NCBI GenBank assembly: GCA_000507305.1
Contig: DF241040.1
Location: forward strand, 1,607 to 65,606
Direction of reading: 5' to 3'
DNA: 64,000 nucleotides
DNA from: Breviolum minutum Mf 1.05b.01
Lineage: Eukaryota; Sar; Dinophyceae; Suessiales; Symbiodiniaceae
In this document: one piece after another, positions 1-12,700 of the stretch
How the letters are laid out: each line of letters starts with the position of its first letter
How positions within the stretch are numbered: the first letter of the stretch is position 1
Program-made: the position numbers and the translations under genes
The notes under the pieces: generated by a model
What the model saw: the letters and a program-made list of their open reading frames with translations, nothing else
Told to the model about the DNA's origin: nothing
Databases searched by the model: none

Positions 1-1171
1 TTTATTTATGTATTTATTTATTTTTTAAATATAAAAATTCAAATATATATTTTATTTATGATTAATATTTAAATAATATCAAATTATATAAAAATAAATT
101 CTAAAATAATATATTAAATTATAAATAAAATAATAAATTAATCAGCTAAAAATCTAATTTCTTTAATTCGCTAGGGGACCAAGCTATCCATCACATACTT
201 TGTTTGTAAGTATCACATGTGTTTTTAAGTGTATTTTGGGGTTTGGTAATATATATATAGCAGCCTTTTTATGTTCTTTACTAGAGATAGTTGAAGTGCC
301 AAAGCATCCGGCTACTTCACACTTACTTCACGCTGCTAGTAGTTACTTAGTTCATTCGCAGTAGTTACTTGAGACTTGCAGAACTGTACCGCGTGGAAAG
401 AGAAAGGCTATGAAATCTAACGTCGTGACCCTTTCACTTCATATCATAGTTTACTACCATGCTGCTTTGCTCTTTCGGGTACCCAGTTGGGGTCTAGTTG
501 TTGTTTTTGCATCCCAGGGTCTCAAGAATTTTTCTGTGCCATCTCCGTGGCAGTCATTATCTTTTGCATCCCAGGAAGGAGCACCGCACATGAAAAAATA
601 AATGTCTCAAGGGTGCCGGTCACACAACCACATAACATGCCATCCCATTCCATCAGGTCGTATCAGATTACATCACTGACACATCGCATCACATCCCATA
701 CCATCACTTCACCTCTCGTCCAACCACATGACATCACATCACGCCACATCACAGCACCACCAAAAAGCCACAACCAAAACACCAATAAACAGAACAGCTG
801 AAGAAGGCTGGCGCCCACCAAAAAACACGGGTTTTGGGCATCGCACTGGTTGACGGCCCGAAAACCGTTTTTTTTTCCTCTGAAGAAACTTCCACCCCCT
901 CGCTCGGGACCCGGGAATTATTGGTAATTTTGCTATTCAAAAATTTAACAAAAACTTGAACCCCAACAAATAACGATGCAACACAACCAATTGAAAACTA
1001 ATTCTGCTAATTTGCACGGCTTGACTGCACAACAAAAGCTGCCATTTTGGAGCAATAGCAAAGCGTGGCTTATCTGGTGAATCTTGGGCTTTGTCCAAAA
1101 CAATGAAAAATCTGAGTATTGTGGCTTTCAACCTCAAAAGTTCACCTAAAAGTATCTGAGCCATCCCATCA
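1..1171. other. Gene-poor left edge: AT-rich DNA and CATCACATC-like repeat
   Basis: Bases 1-150 are almost pure A and T in short TATTTA and AAATAT runs. Bases 640-760 are a degenerate short repeat based on CATCACATC. A minus-strand open stretch near 1000-1164 (reading AQILLGELLRLKATILRFF) could be an exon, but it lies beyond the apparent stop of the IDO-like gene at 1172 and shows no family motif. I cannot support a gene here. Confidence 0.5.
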
Positions 1172-4100
1172 CTACGCTGGTTTCAAGAGCATGCGTTGGG
1201 AGTCAGCTACTCGGCGCATTTGAAGCAAAGCCAAACGGCCACTGCGAATCACGAGCTCCTGCTCAGCACTCAGCCGACGAATGCGTGACACATCTGGGAA
1301 CATACGACTCACCAAGCCTCGGTTTGTTTGGTGAAGAGTTTGGCATGAAAATCCTGGAGATGCTTCAATAGCAAAAACATCTAGAAATTCATGCAAGCAA
1401 AAAAACGTGAACCCACAAACTGCACCCGAAAAAATTCTTGCAACATCTATCTATCTAACGATACCTGTCTCCGTATTGTCAATCTAACTTTTGGGATCTT
1501 GGAGATTTAGATAGGTGGAGTATAGTTTTTGTGTTTGTACCCATCGCATGCTTCAAATTTCATCCATGAAAACTTGGGTCATCAAAAATAGTTTCAACCG
1601 CGGAAATCCAATTCCAAACGAAGTCAAGAAACGCTGACGCAAGGAGCAGTATTTGAGAAGGGATTCGATGCAATTGTTGAAGGCATCCTCCAACGCAGCG
1701 ATACGTTTCACAGGTGCCTGGCAAAAATTGTTCAGAATGTTGAATGCAATCCCTTGATCGAACTTCATGTAGAAAATTACATGAACCTAAACTCCATGTA
1801 GGTTAATATCTTGTTGCCGCAATGAAAGGGCTGTAAAAACCAACCAAGTTTACCCCAAGTTTTTGACATCGCCGGGCGCCAGGCGCACGCCTTCCGCCAT
1901 TCACTGAGGCAATAGGCACGAACAGAGACGCCATTCTCCAGAGTCTCTAAGAAATCTCTGTGACCCGTTGCCATAGAATGCCGACCTGGCGCATGGCGCA
2001 AGCTGACTCAAGAAACCCATTTTTTTCTTGCAAATTCCCAGGTCTGCCAAAGTTGTAGCCATACCAAACAAATACCTAAAAAATGACAAGCTTTCTGACA
2101 CATCGAAATACCTGAAAAGTTCATCCTGAAAAGAAAGTGAAGGAATCCAACAATCCAACATTTCTCCTGAGTTGATTTTGCCAAAGTTCGACCCCAGCCT
2201 TGCATCAGCCAATGCTCCTGTAGAGGTCCAGAAATTCCATCCAACCTGTGGTTTTTCGTTTAAAATAATCATGCGATCCACTACTGGTTGTCTCACGTTT
2301 CCCAAGCTTAGTGGTTACTATTTATTACCTTGTTAAGGTAAGTTTTTCATAAACTTGCTAAATGCTGTCAAGAAATTGTTGAGTCTGGTTGGGATGGTTT
2401 CTAACGTGGAAAAAAGTTGACAATGGGAAAATTCCAGGATGCTTTCCGATCACCAAAATCCGGAAAAAACTCCGGCAAGTGTTTTGACATCTGAAAATGT
2501 ACCCAGCAACTTCCGAAGACCAAGAATTGCATGCATTGCAGGAAGCAATGGTGAAGAGCCCCCAGTGTAGACCCATACTGCATAGTCTTCGTCAGAAAGG
2601 TCTGAATGGGAAGCTGTTCAGAGCTGTGAAAAACATCAGTCTTTCCTCACCCCTTCCCTGCAACTGCTGAACTGAACACCCAAAAAAACTCTACCGTAAA
2701 ATGTAAAGCTTTCGACAGGACGTCTTTGAAGAGTTGTTTCTGGGAAAACATTCCCCAAAAACGTGACATCTCAACACGATGAATGCCTTCTGCCACGAAA
2801 GGTCGCCAGCGCTGCATGAGAATTTCCTCACCACGGCAGTCCTTCTGATCGAACTGTCGTCTCTGGAACTCGGACAATGAATCAATGTCAGCAGACAATT
2901 GGTTCAGTGCCCCAATAACAGTACCTGAGTTCTTAAAACTGAACCAATCCAGACACAATCCACTGACAAAACACATTGAATAACATTGATTCATATCAAA
3001 TACACAGAAAGTTCTCTTTTGCATATCTGCATAAGGAATTCATCCAACCTTATTCCAAGAATCTTGCACGATTGAAGGATGGTTTAAGGATAGCGGCACC
3101 CTTTTATAGGAAGATGCAGGTCACTGGCCAATCTGAACAAGAAACTCCGGAACACATCCAAAACTGTTGTTTTTTTGGACCCTGAACATCAAGTTCTTCT
3201 TGCCTTTTTGGATTTTCTCGAGTTGTTTTTTTCTTTGCTGATCTGTCTGTACTTTCCCGGTCTGGTGTTTCTTTGTTTTTTTTGATTGGGTGGTAAAAAG
3301 ATCCAGAGATGTCATCCTCATCAACAAGCCTATCAGTTTGTCAGCTACATTGGAAATTCCATTGTCAATTCAAATTACTTCCCAGTCCCTCAAGTCGCTC
3401 CAGGCACCGTTATCTCTGGATGAGATAGCTGGTGTGATGCTGGCATGCGCGTTGGATACTGCACGTCCACCTTCTGCTTCCAGCACTAACTGCAATTTAC
3501 GATACCTTGGCGGAGCTTTTTATCCGTGAAAATTGAAAAAAGAATTGGAAGAAACTAAAGTCAAAAATTGTGAGAGTTTTTTCAGTTTGTATCTTATGGA
3601 ATCTTCCTTTCTTTCACTCTTTGTCCTAATGTAGTTTCGGTAGACCTGCGTGGCCAAGCAGCCACTCTTCATCTGGACTTGCAATGAATCGTGCTATAGG
3701 CCGAACAAAAGGCAGTGTTTCCCGGGACAACACGAAGTCCTCGACATCTTCCAGGTCCTCGAGGTGCTTGATCTGAGTCAAGAACAAGGAATCTAGAACT
3801 TCGCAAAAAACAAAGATTAATCTATCTAATTATCTAATTGATCTTCCGAAAACAACAGAAATTGAAAGACTGTTTGAAAGTTGATGGATGGTGTTTCAAA
3901 AAACGACAACTTTTCGGTGCCAAAACAGTTGTTTGCCAGATGCCGCCATTGCTTTGGCCAACCATTGAATTTGCTGGTTTTTCATTGCTGATGTTGCCCT
4001 TGGGAACAGATTATGATATATCTAAATTTTGGGAACAGCACTTTTGTGGTGTTTAGGTTTGCATACATTGGCATACAACAAGGTACCCTCACCCTAGTCA

Positions 4101-5750
4101 TAAACCGAAGTAAACCATAGTCTCAAACGCAGTTCCTCAGTGGATATAACAACTACCTTACACTTCAAGTATTGAATCATTTCATCAGTTTATTGAGTTT
4201 ATTGGCACCTTTCACAAAACCCCGTTCCCTGTGAGTCCTTGGGATCAATCTTCCAATTATTGAGCAGCAACTCACAAGTCTCGGGAGTTCCGTGCCACTG
4301 ACGGCCTACCAGCTCTTCAAAATGGCATACCAGGTCAGCCAGCCAGCTTGATAGCAGTCCCAAGGATGTCTTACCTCACAAAAAAATCGCATACATCCAC
4401 CAACTTACCACATATAGTCCAAAAAAACTTACAACAGTGGTTTTTGCGAATAAATTGATGACACTGCTCTGATAGAAATGATGTCACGACATGCCACCCC
4501 ACAAGACACATCAAATGAATTTCAATTTGAGACTCTAAAGTTCTTTTGCCTCATGGAACCCTCAATTTCAAAATTTCAACAATAAGTCCCTGCAAATGCA
4601 GGTGCGGAGAAAAGAAAACATTTTCAGCATGCAATCTAAACACATCCAAATCTTTCCGGAATTTTCCATGATTTTCCATGATTTTTCCTCAGATTTCATG
4701 AGATGCTCTTTTAGCTCAAGGTGCGAGTGGACTCGGCGTGGCCCTGTTTGCCTTTGGCTGGGCATGGCCCGGAGCCAGCGCCGGCGCCGGAGACAGGACA
4801 CACCAAAGGCTTGGCAGCGCGGTTGGAGGCACGATAAGCAGAGACCACGAAGGACACTAAAACCCAGGTGCGTTCCAAGTCAACAACTTCCATGTTCCTC
4901 GGCTTTGATCTGGTGAACAATATTGTTGTATTGAATGAAAATTCAGAATTATGAATTAATTAAAGAACTGTTTCTCTTAGACACTGTTTCTACTTACAGA
5001 AAGTCTTGGACTGGTGAGCAAAAAAACACAAATACAAGAAAAAGATCTTGACTATTGAGATGTTTTGAACAGATACCACACGGGGCCCAAAGACAGCGAA
5101 GTTTTTGAAGCATTGCCTAAGTTGCTCAGCGATCGTGCCACCGTCTCGTGGCTTGATCAGCTCTAAGAGGGTCTCTTTACGGGCCTCGCATTTCGCCACG
5201 AAGGGATGACAAAAGCCTTTGTAGTCCTGCAAGCGTCCGAGTGGCGTGCTGGAGAAAAAACACATTTGATGCTTTTTTTTTCATCCACCACGTGAAAAAA
5301 AATACATATCCAGCATCAAACAAGTCATCCAATCAACACATCAACACTAACTTAAGACTCGACATTTCCATTTCCTCCATGTGCTCCAGACCAGGATAAC
5401 TGTAGCAAAAGGTTGGAATCATTTCCGCCAAGTGCTGCAAAGCCTCGCAGCCTGCAGCGATGGTGGGGATGCCAAAAAGAGTTCTCAAAAAGTGATTGGA
5501 ACAAAAAACAAAAACACTGCATCAGATTTCGTGATTTCTATCCAAACAATTTCCAAAGTCACATCTGTGGCCACAATCTCCCTGAGACTGCAAAGTTCTA
5601 AAGTGTTAAACCTTGCTTAACCACCTCACCCTTGTGCCCCCTGAAACTGCCTCGATTGGGACCTTGAAAAAAAGGCCCCCAGCCCGGAAGGGAAGCTTCT
5701 CGGTGTGCCGCAAAGCCATTAGGGCCTGGCCGCACACAAATTGGAAGCCG
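1172..5750 (-). CDS. Indoleamine 2,3-dioxygenase-family protein, downstream tandem copy, multi-exon
   Basis: IDO-family enzymes are haem proteins that open the indole ring of tryptophan to give N-formylkynurenine. Minus-strand exons in order: 5630-5750 (CGQALMALRHTEKLPF); about 5352-5488 (CEALQHLAEMIPTF, matching the family's WDEL..MDYVPSF segment); 5064-5252; about 4711-4900 (LERTWVLVSFVVSAY); 4209-4374 (LLNNWKIDP, like the NWERIDP of the neighbour copy); 3650-3798 (SPDEEWLLGH); about 3370-3489 (LVLEAEGGRAVSNAHASI); about 2750-2924 (ADIDSLSEFQ, QRWRPF); about 2480-2600 (YTGGSSPLLPAMHAILGLRK); about 1911-1986 (GHRDFLETLENGVSVRAY); to about 1717 (ALEDAFNNCIESLL); last exon 1172-1396, stop TAG. 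The order matches the family. The C-terminal GTGGT motif was not found, and the usual YH region reads CSLRQRF, so catalytic competence is doubtful. The 5' end may extend to an exon near 5998-6190. Confidence 0.7.
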
Positions 5751-6769
5751 CTTTGTGGATTTTTAAAAAGTTCGAAGTGAAAAAACAGTTGAAGCTAGTG
5801 GAAATGTCAATTCATCTCCTGGTGATGACCTTTTTGAAGCTTGTAGCAACCAACCGATTGCAAGTTGATCCACAAAATAGTTGTCAATACTGAGATTGCA
5901 GAATGAACACCTACAAAGTGCACACAACTTAACTTGAGTCAAAGACTTGGGCGATTCGCAACTCGCGTTCTACTCTTCTTTTCTTCCCTCCCTCCCTCTC
6001 CTGCAGGATCCCATAGGCTGCCATCCAACAAGGACGTATTGGGTATGTGGTGGTGAGGTCTTACTATGGTCGTCATTTCCGGAGTTTTCAACAAGGATAC
6101 CTCCGGCGCACCCACTGGAATACGTGCCATTTGCGAATCCGTGATGTGCCTCGGGCAGATCCGAAAAATCTTGAGGATTCAAGAAGCACAGTTGAACACC
6201 TGAAGTACCTGAAGCTTGAATTCTTAACACTTTTTTTTCCACAAATTTTTGGGATCGATTTGTGAAAAGATTGGTGAAGAGTTCAGATTTTGAAACCCAA
6301 ATGCAACTTCTTGTGTCACTTGCGTTGATCGTTTGTACTATACATTGTTCTTTACGACAGCAAAAGGTAGAAGCGCGAATCTCATAAAGAAGCAGGAACA
6401 AGAAATGTGGAGAAACAACGTTGCCCGAGAGTTTTGGGTGCACTTTCAAGAGCAGATTTGTCACTCAAGCTGCAAGGCTCATATTTTTTGATCCCAAATC
6501 CATGTGCTTGGCTTGGATGGAACATCTTTGCACATGAATCTATGAATGATTGTCCAACCATCTTTGCATCTTGGCCCAATTTTGCTTCAGCTTAAATATA
6601 TCACTTGGCAGCCTGCAGCATGTTTTTTTCAATTGAAAATATGGCCAAATTTCGGATTTGAATCCCTACCTTCCAACTTGCAGAACTCGCAGGACATCTT
6701 TTTCCACATCATCGACAACCATTTCACTCACCCCCCCCCCCATTTTTTTGGTATTGATGGTCTACATCA
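5751..6769 (-). other. Gap between the two IDO copies with one possible exon
   Basis: Between the stop of the upstream copy and the first secure exon of the downstream copy there is one exon-like minus-strand stretch, about 5998-6190. It is open in two frames (ARIPVGAPEVSLLKTPEMTT or FANGTYSSGCAGGILVENSG) and neither can be chosen. It would be a 5' exon of the downstream IDO-like gene. The rest is AT-rich without recognisable content. Confidence 0.3.
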
Positions 6770-9700
6770 TTACACCCACCATGACACAAACGGAGATCCG
6801 TTTCGCTGTGGACCAAGGTGCTGTTGGAGGTAGTCGAAGGTAGTCCCACCGGTGCCCACCGGTTGAGGACGCTCCGTCTTTTCTCCCCGATCCATCACAG
6901 GACACACGCTGCCCATGGGACTGGATTTACTCGAGGGTCTCACCTTAGCAAGGCGCAAGGATTCTATCTGGATTTTTGTGTCAAAAATCCTGTGATCTGA
7001 AGATAAACAATGATAAACATGTTCTTGAAATCCGATTTTTTTGGGGTCATTTGGAGAAGGTCATTGGTCGCGGATGAAGGCAACAGTTTTTGAGATGTTG
7101 ACTTGGATTGGTAAGATTTGGAAGAGATTTTGTTGACCACCAACCTGGGGACTAGAACCGATATAACAAATCATGGATTTTGAGTGAGAATGTGTGAAAA
7201 TCATACATCCAACAAAAACCTCCTGAAATTTGTAGATCGATTGTGGAGTCATATCACAAAAAATCTCAGATCCTTCTCTTCTGTTTCTTTGTTCACGTCC
7301 AACTAGTTCCAACTTTTCATGATCTTTTCCGTTCTAAAAAGTCAAAGTTCTTCATCCCAACCACCCATGCACAGCTGCACCCGTCAGCTGCGCCCCGTTG
7401 GAAAAATGGTTCCGGGTCTCCGTGCAATGAACGAATCCACAAAACTCCAATGTCGCCATCGAAAGTCGAGAACTCGGGAGATACCTCCGAGCGTGGAGGT
7501 TGTTGAGGTCTTCGGTCTGAAGGTCAAGATCCAATGATCAAAGGATGATGAACAAATGTATGTAGAGGAAGAATATTATTTGAAACATCTCCTTATTCTA
7601 GCAGGCAGTAATTCTGACCAAAGTATTGAAGAAAGTAGGTTTAAGCTGAACGCATGTAATTTCGTGGCACCAAAATACATGGTGGTTATCCAAAATAGTG
7701 ATACACCAAAGGGCTATTGGGTGTTTACCCAGTGAAACGTAGAGTTGATCAGATTTCTAATCATGTGGGGCACAACCACTCCAACCCCAACATGCCGACA
7801 TGTTTCTTCACGAAGTTGTTTTGAAATATGACAAAATCTGTGAACCCTTTGAATGCCACAGGCTTCGGATTTATCCAAAGAACTTCCAATCCCCTCAACA
7901 AAAAACCCATCATGCTCAGAACTGAAAGGGTATGTTTTTTGGAAAGAAACTCCTTCTGTTTCTGAAAGTTCTTGGACATCACAATCACCAACCATCTGCA
8001 CCAGCACTTTTTTTTGACTTTCTTTGAATCGGCCAAGTAACAGGAGTTGAAAGCCGCAGCCAAGGGAAACCAGGTGTCTTCCTCAATGCTGTTCTTCCGT
8101 GACTCTATGAAGCTCTTGACGCTCTCTGGGGCATTGCCTCGCAATCTTTAAAAACTGGAATGTTCAGATGCAGAAAAGGTCCAAAACCGCAAAATTCAAG
8201 GACATAATTGCATTTTTGGAAATACGTTGAGAGCCAGAAGTGGGTCCAGCCCTGAAAGTTAAACCAAATTGTTGTGAAAACATCGAGTTGAAAACATCGA
8301 GTTTGCTGACCGGAAGAGAAACCTTTGGGAAGCATGGAGGCAAGTCACAACGTTTCCTTCCGGAAACTTTTCCGAGATTTTTTCAATTTTGAAACACACC
8401 GGGCTTTCCCCTAAGGGCGACTTTTTGTTTTTTTGATATCCGTAAGGTGTTTTGAAACATCTCCATTTATCTTCATGAAAATTGTCATGGCTCTGTATCC
8501 CAAGGAACGGAGGTCGTCCAAGAAATCTCTGTGCTCTTTGGGAACGTAGTTCTCAAAGGTCTTGATCGCCTAGACGACAACTCGACAAAATGCTTTTAAA
8601 ATTGCTTTTGTTTCGGTGAAAATAGGGAAAAGGGATCAGAAACCTCAATGGAATTCATATTTCTTTTGCTAAACATTTGGAAGAACAAACATTTTGAAAT
8701 TTAATGGAGGCGGTCTGTCTTTTGACAAACAAACAAGTGGTAGGTCAATGCTAACGCATGTGTATCAAATCTCGAATGCTTTTCGTGCACTCGAAAAAAC
8801 ATCAACAACGAATCTGCTGCATTGGAACCCAAGAAAAAATGTTGTACACATTTTTGCAGAAAGTTCTCAAACGCTGTTCTATTCGTTGCAACATGGAAAT
8901 CTGAAAAGAATATCCTTGGGATGTCTGCCTCTTGATGGCCCTGTATCATCGGATGGATCACTGTTCGCTACAGTATCAGTATCATGAGTTGCAAGTGCCT
9001 CAAGTGAAGTGGGCTGCAAGTCCACAGTCAACACTTGCGTCATGTGCTATTTTCAAAAGGATGGATGCATACGGCAAAGAATCGATACAAAAGATCCTTC
9101 ACAATGATCCTAAGGGCCATCAACCAACCAAGAAAAAACTTCGGCAACTTGATCGTTTTTTAAGAATTTTATTGGAAGTTTTCAATCTCATTTAGGAAAC
9201 AATTGGCCAATCTTCAGGGTCCCATTGTTAATACTACCTCGAGGTAGTGTGGTAAGGTGATGGTGAGGTTCTTCGTTCCCAACCATCGCCATTTAATTCT
9301 CTTGAAAATTGATATGGAATCGGAAGAAAATGGGACCATTGGCTGCTGCGTTTTTTTATTTCCCCACCCATGAACCTCTCGAAGATTGGCCGAGGTGTTG
9401 CGAATGCCCAACAAGGCATCCACAGCGGGGAGGATGGTACTCATGGCTCCTGGCGGACGTTGGAAGGATCTATGATATGTCAAAGGTGCCATGATTTTTT
9501 CATGTGTTCGGATTTTTTTTGGCTTTCTTTCACTGCAAAGAACTGATTGTGTCAAGTAGTTCCTGAGTTTTATTTTTAGAAGTGCGAAGGAAACATGATC
9601 ACCTGCAAAAGATATGAAGGATATGATATGTGTAATTAATACTTCAGAAGTCTATTTCAACAATAGGCACATCTGGAAGGGCAATTTTTAACAGCCAAGA

Positions 9701-12700
9701 GCTTGGAACCACCCTACAAACCACAGGTTCCATCTGGACGATGTTACATCTGATCAAATATTGGAAGCGGCAGAGTGAAACAAAAAATCTAATCAACTTG
9801 CCCCTAATGTTGGAAATCCTGAAACTCCTGAAAGGTTCCCTCAAAATGACAATTAGTATCCCCTCCCCAAATCACGAGATCGGCAATGTCTACCATAGTA
9901 GTCAATCTTAAGATCGATGTGTCTATGTTTGAAGTTGCAAACAACACAACGGGGTACTCCAGACCCACCTGAAGGACCATGAAGATGAAAATCTTGCATC
10001 TCATCATCTTCACCTGTCATCTTCACCTGAAAAAAATGGTAAATATATGACATCCGAAAAACAAACACCAAAAAGTGTCCATGTGTTAAAACTGGATATG
10101 CTTTGGACAGTTCATGGTGACAGCTAGATGGCTTCAAAAGCTTGACCGGTTTTGGGATGGTCTCCTGTGAAGCTTTTAGAAAGACAAGTCGCCAGAGTGT
10201 CTGCTTTTCTTCATATCCAAAAACTGTCTGTACATATTGACAGGCCAGTGTGATCTCAACTGGCTACACTAGCAGATTCTGACAATCACATCATCCTTCA
10301 CCTTTTCCTGCATCAAAGTAGCATCAATGGACTTGATGTAATTTCTGAGGCGGAAGAAGAAAAGAAAAGGATCACACAGCAAGGAATGGTCCTGGCAGAT
10401 CATTCTTGGAGCTTCGGAAAAGGGATTTTTGAATAAAACCATTTGCAGCATATGGTAGTTTCGGGAAATCTTGGGTGATGGAAATAAAGAATTTGTTTTC
10501 AAAACAGCAGCATTTTTGTAAATGACAGGTTCATGGGGGTGCACATGAAAATTCAGTAAACTGGGCTTGTAAGCATTTAAAGCAACAGCTACAAAGAAAG
10601 GAACCAATGAAGAGAACGATTTCAGGGTGCTTATTCATCAGCAAAAGTTAGGAAAGTTCAAAAAAATTGGAGCTGGCGATAGTGCCAACGCGGATTTGCG
10701 CCGACCCTGCCTGTGGCGACCGTGCAAACATGATGGGCAAACATACAGAGGATAACCTGGCACGGTGGGATTGTGCAGTCATGAGCTGGACAGAGAAAGG
10801 CATGAGAAAAACGACTTTGTTTCACGGATTATTAACAGCCATGAACCCTTAATAATCCCTTAATTAGGCCTTATTTTTTGGGGGAGTGGCATTTCTGGGG
10901 TATCTTGAGATTCCCATGATTGTTTGTGTTGAGGGAAATGTCACCCTCTCCGCCGAATCAATTTTCAGACCTTGTCATTGAAAAGTTGCATGGAAAAATG
11001 AAAGCGCCAAGGATATGGGTATAGAGTGTCATTAAAGCATGAACAAAGAAAACACCGGTTCACAAATGGGTTCATATGGATGGCTAAATTGGGACTTTTA
11101 GCGCCCAACATGGTGAATCTCCTTTTGAATGGGTAATTGACCTTTCCTTTTCAACAAACCAACAGGACAGTTTTTGATGCTTTCCAAAAAATCATCCAAA
11201 GAACTATCGTTGGTTTAGATCCACTGTCCTTTTGTGCTGCAAAACAACAAGTTTGTGTGTTTCATCCACAATTTCTCGCTCATCTGGACCCAAAACTTGT
11301 TTAAAACTTGCCTCCATAGATTTTCCTCCAGCGAGCGCAACTCTTCCAAGAGACTACGTTCGTTGTTGGTCCTTGCGCCAACAACTGTTGATGGAAGATA
11401 TTCGAACTGGCTAGTCTCATGTCTTCCATCAAGAGTACGGCTGTTTGTTTGACGTTCATCTGGATTTCCAGCTATAAGCTGTCGTCATTGCAGAAATGCC
11501 GAGTCAAGCCGAGTCTTTCTCGTGACATGGGTCCCTTGATTTCAGTTGGGTGTTGATAATTGTGTGGAAACCTACTTCAATCCTGGATTATTGTGGATTT
11601 ATCGACATTTCTCACATTGCTTCTCTCAAGTTGATGATCACCACTCAACTCACCCAAAACCTTAGCTTCAACCATTGACTCATAGACAATCCAACAAAAA
11701 CATTACAAAATCGGCACCCTTTAAGCATCATCACCATCACATACCTAAAAAAAATCGTCTTTGCCCGACTTCTTTTCTATGGCCAGGTGTCTGGAGTGCA
11801 TTTCTGATGGCCACTAAACTGCTCACCACGTGGCTTCCCTCTGCCTGCGATGTTGGGATGGAATCCACCATTGCGAGGGTCCATGTCTTTCAAATGATTA
11901 AAAAAACTTCCAAAAAATATGGTGAAGGATGGTGACCTCGTGAAACACTTCATGTTGAATCTTTTCTGGCTCAAATATTTTCATTTGCTTGAACTCACCA
12001 TGGATTGTAAGAAAAATATCAGTTGATAGGTCTGGGAATGGTAAATGGGATCCAGTACAAAGGAAGGGATATTTGTGGCCCCTGCGTGGTAGCTGCTTAG
12101 GGATTTGTATCATCTGAAACAACATACTTTTAGCAAGCTAGTAAACTGTAAACGCTTTTTTTTCTTCTCTCTCTCTCTCGCTTTCTCTCACTATCCATGT
12201 TCTATGTATACAATTGTATATACAGTAATATAAACCAACAAATTAGGATGTTTCTTGCAGAGATTGATCCCTTCCGATTCGGAGGCCTTTTGGAAATCAA
12301 ATCTAGCAACAATCATGTTGAGGATATTGATGTTGACTGAACTGGTCAAATTGGAAACCGTTCGATCAACAAATCAAAGCGAAGGATTCCCGTGTCTAAA
12401 ATCACATGGGTAATTCATCATAATTTCATTTGAATTGTTGGCTCCATTGCCACAACCTTTCACCCATGGTTGCTCGAAAAAAAACTTCACCCCAGCCTCA
12501 AGACTATACTTCTTGCATCAAAAACCATACATCAAATTAACAACCAAAGTAATCAGCCGACTTGTCATGCCAAAGTTGCTGATGTATTTTTTTTCGGGAA
12601 AACTTTCAAAACATCCAGCTCTTGCCCCATGAACATTTACCATCCCAAAAGGAGAGTAGTTTTCCGAGGCTTTCGCTGTGAAACTTCGGGGGTGTATGGG

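Noticed and set aside
2401..2583. Reading YGSTLGALHHCFLQCMQFLV in the downstream IDO gene
   Set aside because: Another frame of the same strand gives YTGGSSPLLPAMHAILGLRK, which aligns with the neighbouring copy, so the longer open frame is a shadow.
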